From the NCBI GenBank assembly GCA_018296165.2, contig JACKQL020000011.1, positions 1,175,001-1,239,000 of the forward strand: a stretch of DNA of 64,000 bases. Direction: 5' to 3'. Position numbers and translations under genes: made by a program. Shown here one piece after another: positions 57,520 to 64,000 of this stretch (position 1 is the stretch's first letter; each line of letters opens with the position of its first letter). The DNA is from Termitomyces sp. T153 (taxonomy: Eukaryota; Basidiomycota; Agaricomycetes; Agaricales; Lyophyllaceae). The notes beneath the pieces are model-generated. The model did no database searches, was not told where the DNA came from, and saw only the letters and a list, made by a program, of their open reading frames with translations.

Positions 57520-60500
57520 TGCAGGCAAGAAGGAAGCAGAGCCCTAAAAGAAGTGTGATTAGAGTGGCCTTGCTCAACATGAAGGGAGGAGGCTCTGACT
57601 CAACAAGGACAAAGTGGACTGTGCTGTGTCAGCTGATGTAGGAAGAGAAAATTGATATATTGGCAGTACAGGAGATGCATATGGATGACAACCTGAGGGA
57701 CTCTATGAACTCCTTCTTTGAGAGACAGGTCTCAATCATGTCAAGCATCAACATAGACTGCCTGAACTCAGAAAGTGTTGCCTTCTTGTTGAACACAAGG
57801 ACAATAAGATGGGAAAAAGTGAAGTTAGTTAGCTTAGTACCAGAATGGGCAATAATGGTAGAGGTACCATGGTTTGAAGACAATACACTATGGTGCATAA
57901 ATGTGTATGTGCCAAATGATACTAAGTGCAACAAAAAATTCTGGAAAGAGCTAAAGAAGCACTGGTCAGCAAGGAACAATGGAAACAAGCCCCAGATACT
58001 CCTGAGTGACATGAACCTAGTAGAGGATGCCTTAGACAGACTACCAGCTCACAAGGACAATTAACAAGCAGTAAGCTCCCTGGTGGAGCTAAAAACTACA
58101 CCTAGACCTGGCAGATGGCTGGAGGAGGGAGAACTCTACAAAAGTAGACTTCTCATTCTATATGCAAGGCAGAACATGCCAATCAAGAATAGACCATATA
58201 TATGTGGCAGAACCACTAATCAACTACACAAATAACTGGTGAATAGCCTGTATAAGTATAGGCACAGACCACCTGTTGGTGTCTATGCACATACTAAACC
58301 CTAAACAACCCTGAATTGGAGAAGGAAGATATGCAGTCCTGACTAGCCTGCTGGAAGAAGAGGAATTAATAGATGCCATAGAGGAAATGGGAATGAGACA
58401 CATGCGCACTATGGAGTCACTATGTGGCAGGAGGATGGGGGCTGAGAATCTACAAACAACTCTAAAGTTCTTTAAGGATGAAATAATCATGAGAGTGAGG
58501 GAATACTCAAAAATCAAAACTCCCAGAATAAAAAAGGAGCTACAAGCACTACTTGCTGACAGGGAGAGGGTGCACAATAACTCTGAGATGGACAAGGATG
58601 AAAAGAGCCTGGAAGTAGCATTCCTGGATAACAAAATCCAATACCTTGAGAAGTTGAGGTTTGAAAGAGCAAGGAATACAGTAGTGACAAGCTTTGCAAT
58701 ATATGGTGAAACCCTCACTAAGTCCTGAATAAATATAAATAGAGAATCTAAGCCATGAGATATTATTGCAGTGCTAAAAAGGCCCAATGAAGTGGGTGGA
58801 GGTATTGAGTGAAGGTCATACAAGATGACAGAAATAATGAGGTCACACCATGACAAACTTCAAAAAGATGGGACCCCAGCAGACACCCAGTCATACAAAA
58901 AGTGTCAAAGACACTATCCTTCCTTGATAAGAGCATCCTGCAAGAACAGGTGAACATGTTAGACAGACAAATACCAAGAGAGGAAGTTGTGGATGCAATA
59001 AGGGGCCTACCAAATGGTAGGGCAGCTGGACTTGACAGTATCCCACAAGAACTATGGAAAATCCTGGATAGCAGGTTTGAACTGAAAGGCAAAGAAGAGA
59101 AGGATGGTTTTGACATTGCCCTCATGCTGACAGAGGTCTTCAATGACATAAGAGACTATGAGATGGAGGGCTCAACAAATTTTGCTAAGGGCTAGATGTG
59201 CTCAATATATAAAAAGGGAGACTGGACTGAACCAGGAAACTATAGACCAATTACAGTACTAAACACAGACTATAAGATCCTAACAAAGCTACTGTCAATA
59301 TGCCTAGGCAAGGTAGCACCAGAAATAATCCACATGGACCAGGCAGGCTTCATGAAAGGTAGACATATTGAGGATCAGACAGAACTTGCCCACTTCATGA
59401 TAAGATATTATAAAGAGACAAATGAAAATGGCATGATCATGTGTCTTGACCAAGAAAAAGCATATGACAAGATACTACACCCCTTCCTGTGGGCATCTCT
59501 GCAAAAATTTGGCTTCCCAGAGACTTTCATTAAGATCATACAGGAGCTATATAAAGAGAACCATACTAGCATAATGCTGAATGGAGAAGTGAGTACACCA
59601 TTTAAAGTAACTAGAGGTGTGAGGCAAGGAGACTCAATGTCATGCCTGCTTTTTAATGCTGCCATAGAGTCTATAGTGCAAATGCTGCATTGCTCAGGCC
59701 TGGAGGGACTCAAGTTATGACAGCAGATAGAAAGACTGATTGCAACCCTATTTGCAGATGACACAACAGTATATTTGTCATGGAATGACAGGTTCAAGGA
59801 CCTAAAAAAAGTATTAGATGCATGGTGTGAAGTATCCAGAGCAAAGTTTAATATACCTAAAACAGTGATAATATCAATAGGGACAAGAGAACACAGAGAG
59901 ACTCTATTGCCTCAAGGAAGATCCATCAATGGGGCTCATGGATACCAAGTGGAATAAAGATTGCAAATGATAGTGAGGCTACAAGACTACTAGGGGCCTT
60001 TGTAGAAAATGGAGTTGAGCAGAATGGCATCTGGACACCAACTCTAGAGATGGTATTCTGAGACCTTAAAAGATGGGGAAAGAGCAAACCCACCATTGAA
60101 GGTAAAAGGCTAATAGTGAGCATGGTAGTAGGGGGAAGAACACAATACAGGATGAGTGTCCAAGATATGCCAAAGAATGTGGAAAATGAACTAAAAAAGA
60201 TGATACAAAACTCTGTCTGAGGTGAGGGCAGCAGACCAATAGTAGGCCTTGATACCATGAGCCTCCCACATGAAAGGAGAGGAAAGAAGCTACTAAATAT
60301 AACTCTAAGAAATGAGGCAATTGAGCTGATGAAAGCAAAATGCTACCTAGACTTTGGAGCAACAAGACCCTCCTGGACAGTGGTTGCAGATGAAATTATA
60401 CAAAGGAGGGTAGCAAGAAAATGCAGAGACTTGGAAGGTACCACCTTCTAGAATATGTTCCTACAACTAATAGACATCAATTCAAGGGCAAAGGAAGGGG

Positions 60501-61451
60501 GCCTCCCAATATTACTCCAGCAAATAATAAAGACAGCAAAGAAATACAGAGTGAGCTTCTGCCCACTAGACTTGGAGAGGCACCTGAAAGAACAACTGCC
60601 AATATAGTATCATCTGGGCATGCAAGGAGCAAAGAATCTGAGGATAAACTCCCCACAAGCAATATGCCAGAGGATCAACCATAGAATAGACACTGCTGGA
60701 GATATGCTAAACCTAGCTGATGGTATAGATGCCACCATGAACCCAGCTCATAGGCCAAGACAGAACTGTGCATGTGACCCCTGCAAAAGAATGAGAGCAG
60801 CAGGCTGCATGAACCCCTATAAATGTGGAGTGTTTGCAAGTAAGTGGATTGACAAGCTAAGTGACAAGTGGTCACCAAGAGTGCAAGCAAGCAATAGGGA
60901 ACTCACTGAGGAGGAAAAAGAACTCCACAGTCAGGTCAGGGAGGTACTCTTCAACCCCAGTGTGGCAATTAGAACATTACTGAAGGAAGGCTCCAGAGTT
61001 TTTGCACAATGGAAATGCACAGTAGGCACAGATGGGGGGAACTATGCTAGAGCCAACAACCCCCTGCAAAGGCTGAATGAAGTTTATATAGATGGATCAT
61101 GTATGAGGAATGGATGTGTGGATGTAGTAGCAGGAGCAGGCATATGGTTCAATAGAGAAGATGAATGTAATGAAGCTGTGAGACTACCAGAATACCTACA
61201 ACAGTCTAATAATACAGATGAGGCAGTAGCCATCCTGAGGGCAGCAACAATAGCCCCTACAAACATGCCCACAAAAATCCTGAGTGACTCAAAGTTGGTG
61301 CTGGACTGCCTGACAAAGGACCTAGCAAAGAATGAAGATGACAGATGAATTGGAGTTGCAAATAAAGACATTATGAAACCTCTAGTGGCAAAGCTAAGGA
61401 GTAGGTCAGGTATAACACTACTAGTGAAAGTGAAGGTCCATACAAGTATAG
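57520..61451 (+). pseudogene. LINE ORF2 remnant: endonuclease, reverse transcriptase, RNase H
   Basis: Endonuclease: VIRVALLNMKGGGSDSTRTK, IDILAVQEMHMDDNLRDSMN, LWCINVYVPNDTKCNKKFWK and PQILLSDMNLVEDALDRLP (catalytic E and D/N motifs). Linker with coiled-coil character at 58380-58730. Reverse transcriptase: IYKKGDWTEPGNYRPITVLN, MDQAGFMKGRHIEDQTEL, CLDQEKAYDKI, VTRGVRQGDSMSCLLFN and TLFADDTTVYLSW (FADD). RNase H: EVYIDGSCMRNGCVDVVAGA, NNTDEAVAILRAATIA and KILSDSKLVLDCL. The frame runs on in pieces broken by stops near 58062, 58728, 59194, 59718 and 60236, and by frameshifts. Dead, but the domain order is intact. Confidence 0.8.
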
Positions 61452-62575
61452 TGTCACAACCCATTCCCTGGACCCCCACACATCGCCCAATGACTCCCCA
61501 CCCCCCCAGAACCTCCCCCAATGCCTTGCTGAACTTCCACAGTGCTCCGCACCTACTCTGGCTAACTCCGACACATTCTTGGCTAACTCCAATGGCCCCC
61601 TGGCCAACTCCGACATCTTCCCCACAGTTGGTGACGCTTCCTCTGGATCTTCTGAGCCCCTGGGACCATTTCCCTGCCATGCCTGACCCCGTTATATGTC
61701 ATCAACTCAACACCCTGGTTCCTCTGACTTACTTTGGAGTATCACGATGACCTCAGAACAGCCTGCATCACCAATTGATCCCATCAACATATCAATGCAG
61801 CCTGCCCTCTGATCGTAACTGACACCCGTTGACTCTGTCAAGCTCCACCAAGCCCCACCGCTACAGCTGACATTCTCCAGAGCTCTCCAGTAGTCAGTAT
61901 AGAAGATGTAGAGTAGCTCTTCATACTCTAGTCTTGATATTGCTTAACATTACCTATGGTCTGATTGTTTCTCTCTTGTGTTTTGTGTTCTGTGTCTTGT
62001 TTTCTTACTCTCAGTCTCCCAGTCTTGTCTTGTCTCTATTCCGTTATTGTTTTTGTTATTGTTTCATATCTCTGCCTGAATCTATTCTCATTCTCATCTC
62101 CATTTCATCTCAACTCTGTCTCATTTTCATTTGACTCTTCCATCATGTTCCTATCTTTCCCAACTTTAACGCCTTTGCAAACCCTGCAATTACAATTACA
62201 AATCCCAGACACTCTTTAACCAACTCTGGACCTCGCTACATGCTTGGCTCTGAACTCTATCAACCTCTGTTGATCCCCCATCAAACTCCAGCTCCACTTC
62301 TATCACTTGCATAGCCTCCACCTCCTCCACACCCACAATACTTGCATACAGACTTGTGCCTGAACCCCACCAAGCCCATCCCTCTTCCCTGCAGCTCATC
62401 CCCTACTCCTCCAGACCTCCCCAGACTTGCTCGGATCAATCTCCACCAACTATCCTCACAAGTCCCCAGTGTTTGGGACACCTCTAAATGCCCAGTTGTC
62501 AGTGCAGGGAATCATATCTGCCTAGTAAGGACTTGCCCAGTGTAGCTGAGCCCCCATGGTCAGCAGAACCTGACA
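61452..62575 (+). repeat. old LTR (5') of a Gypsy-like element, CpG-depleted
   Basis: Begins TGTCACAAC directly after the truncated LINE RNase H and ends GAACCTGACA. It can be aligned by eye along much of its length with the reverse complement of 63188-63939: shared landmarks are TAGTCAGTATA/TAGTCGGTATA, CTTGATATT, TCTTGTCTTGTCTC against TCGTCTCGTCTC, ACTCTGGACCTCGCTAC, CCTAGTAAGGACT, and GAGCCCCCAT then AACCTGACA at the end. Where the two differ, this copy often has TG or CA in place of CG. Confidence 0.75.
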
Positions 62576-63187
62576 TAATATCAAGACTATACCTTACCCT
62601 GTTCATGATGTCCACGCTAGCTCCGCACACACATTCACCAAACACTTCCAATGTCTATGGTTGACCCATGTCTGGAAACCCTTATGATTCATATGGCCCT
62701 GCCCAATTTGCCAAGGCACATTGAGTTGCAGACCTGACACTAAACATCCCTTCTGCTCTGGTTATACCTATACAATGGCTCACTCCACGGACACCCTCCC
62801 CACCCATGCCCAACCCTACACCACTCCTGCAGACCACCTGCCACCCTTCCCCCACCCTCTCCACCAGCTCCACTTCCCCACAAAGGTTGACCCCAATGTC
62901 ACCAAAAGCAGCATGCTAAATTCCAGCAATAATTCAACCCAATGATTGACAAACTTCTCTGGCACTGCACTCCCACCCCTCCAACAACAATAACACAAAC
63001 TCACCATGAAAAATCATCCATTGCATGAAGAAGATTGCCAACCCCGCCAGAACAATGACGAGATCACTGAGAATGCACTTCCCCAAAGCCCACCTTTGGA
63101 TCCACCAACCCACAAGCAACTCCACAAGCTGTCAGGACAAACCCAGTGAGTCCCCAACAGCATCGTAACCTGATATCAGAACCCTGC
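62576..63187 (+). pseudogene. internal 5' part of the LTR element (primer site, gag start)
   Basis: Directly after the LTR, TAATATCAAGAC can be read as a decayed initiator-Met tRNA primer-binding site (TGGTATCAGAGC in intact elements; 7 of 12 match, most differences G to A). A gag-like start (MMSTLAPHTHSPN at 62605) is soon interrupted by stops; the following sequence is Pro/Thr/Ser-rich. The remnant runs up to the second LTR, where it is cut. Confidence 0.5.
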
Positions 63188-63939
63188 TGTCAGGTTCCGC
63201 TGATGATGGGGGCTCAGTACACTGGCGAGTCCTTACTAGGCGGACGCGATGTCCTGCGCTTATAACCAGGCATCTGGAGTTGGAGCGGAGGTGGGGAAGG
63301 CTTGCGAGGGGCCCCTAGGGAGAGCGGCCCGAGTAAGTCCTGAGTGATTCGGAGGGGTCTAAGACCGGAGGTACTGGTCGTTGACCCAGGGCGGGTGTCA
63401 GGGCTAGTTAGTGGGCGCACAAGTAGATTGCGGGGTAGGCGGAGGCTTCTTGGTTGATGGGGGCGGGGTCAGAGCTGGACAGGGGATTACCGGGGCTTGG
63501 TGGGTTCCGGGGCCGAGTGGGTAGCGAGGTCCGGAGTTGTTGTTAAGAATGTTCAGGTCGTGGCGCGTGTGCGGAGTTCGTACTGACGTAGGGAGCAAGG
63601 GAACTTCAGAGGAACAAAGGAAATATGTACAGTCAAGACGAGACGGAGACGAGACGAGACTGAGAAAAGATAGATTCGAAGCCTAGAAACAGAAATAGAG
63701 ACGAGACGAGAGACAAAACATAGGAAACCGGTAAATGTAATATCAAGACTAAAGTTCGAGGGGTTATTCTATGACTTATATACCGACTACTGGGTGCCTC
63801 CCGAGGGCGGCGGATATGATGGCAGGGGTTGACGGAGCTGTGCGGAGTTGACGGGTGTTGGGTACAATCCAAGGTCAGGCCGCGGCGGTATTCTGATGGG
63901 ATCAGTTGGGGGTGCGGCCACTCCGGGGACGTCGTGACA
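63188..63939 (-). repeat. fresh LTR of the same family, inverted
   Basis: Read on the minus strand it starts TGTCACGACGTCC and ends GGAACCTGACA, the TG...CA of an LTR. It keeps many CpGs (for example CGTCTCGTCTC), unlike its neighbour. The 5-bp flanks (CCTGC left, CTCTG right) do not match, so it is not a clean solo LTR insertion; it could be the 3' LTR of a minus-strand element continuing past the right edge (63940-64000 would then be its 3' internal end), or part of a rearranged copy. Confidence 0.7.
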
Positions 63940-64000
63940 CTCTGGGACAGGTCGGGTGAACTAGGGTAGGGGGTCGGGGACGTATGACGTGGCCAGGAAC

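Larger units (their letters stand above)
55002..61451 (+). mobile_element. degenerate LINE (non-LTR) retrotransposon with RNase H, Tad1/I-like
   Basis: A CpG-poor block carrying, in order, a zinc-knuckle protein (ORF1) and an ORF2 with endonuclease, reverse transcriptase and RNase H, all on the plus strand. The order EN-RT-RH with a CCHC-bearing ORF1 is that of Tad1/I-type LINEs of fungi. Both ORFs are cut by many TGA and TAG stops and a few frameshifts, so the copy is dead. The 5' end is not determined (the first readable protein is near 55930). The 3' end is cut off by the LTR at 61452, so the RNase H domain ends abruptly. Confidence 0.8.

Noticed and set aside
1..64000. A CRISPR array or bacterial-style defence operon
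   Set aside because: No regular spacer-repeat array exists, all supported genes have spliceosomal introns or fungal families, and the only defence-related domain is the DUF262 gene reported separately.

Overview
This is nuclear DNA from a filamentous basidiomycete, most likely an Agaricomycete. Genes are densely packed on both strands and broken by many short introns of about 45-70 bases. The recognisable proteins are single-copy fungal housekeeping genes. The family of a decayed aminoglycoside-phosphotransferase-like pseudogene also points to mushroom-forming fungi. There are no bacterial operons, no CRISPR array and no rRNA or convincing tRNA gene. CDS coordinates run from start codon to stop codon and include introns. 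Exon joins were worked out by eye.

1-13 kb: an RNA exonuclease (REX3-like), ceramide synthase (LAG1), a Gfd2/YDR514C-like DEDDh nuclease head-to-head with the centromeric histone CENP-A/CSE4, COX18, ribosomal protein eL6, a pyrimidine 5'-nucleotidase and three small or unrecognised coiled-coil-type genes. 14-25.7 kb: a long disordered protein, RRN7 (RNA polymerase I core factor), ERJ5, a DUF2264 protein, glutamine synthetase and AP-1 sigma. 26.6-39.3 kb: a coiled-coil protein with a possible C-terminal zinc finger, a GCPII-like M28 peptidase, DCC1, a DUF262-domain protein, an uncharacterised family and IDH1. 39.9-54.5 kb: an alpha/beta hydrolase, an amidohydrolase, a short-chain dehydrogenase, trifunctional HIS4, a BTB-type protein, an Rpr2/Snm1-like RNase P/MRP subunit, the kinase-like pseudogene and an RTA1-family membrane protein.

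54.6-64 kb is a transposon graveyard. It holds a small hairpin element, a three-copy 20-bp repeat, a degenerate LINE (zinc-knuckle ORF1, then endonuclease, reverse transcriptase and RNase H), and a decayed LTR-element 5' end abutting the LINE. A second, much fresher LTR of the same family lies in inverted orientation. The old elements are almost free of CpG while the fresh LTR and the gene-bearing part are CpG-rich, which fits C-to-T decay of methylated repeats.

The genes do not form one pathway. Three encode rRNA/RNA-processing or Pol I functions (REX3-like, RRN7, Rpr2/Snm1-like) and two act in chromosome segregation (CENP-A, DCC1), but they are scattered. The items most worth following are the H3-like tail on the CENP-A gene and its 11-bp divergent start, the DUF262 protein with an intact DGKQR motif, the uncharacterised family at 36-37.6 kb, two probable GC-AG introns, and the CpG-decay contrast at the right end.
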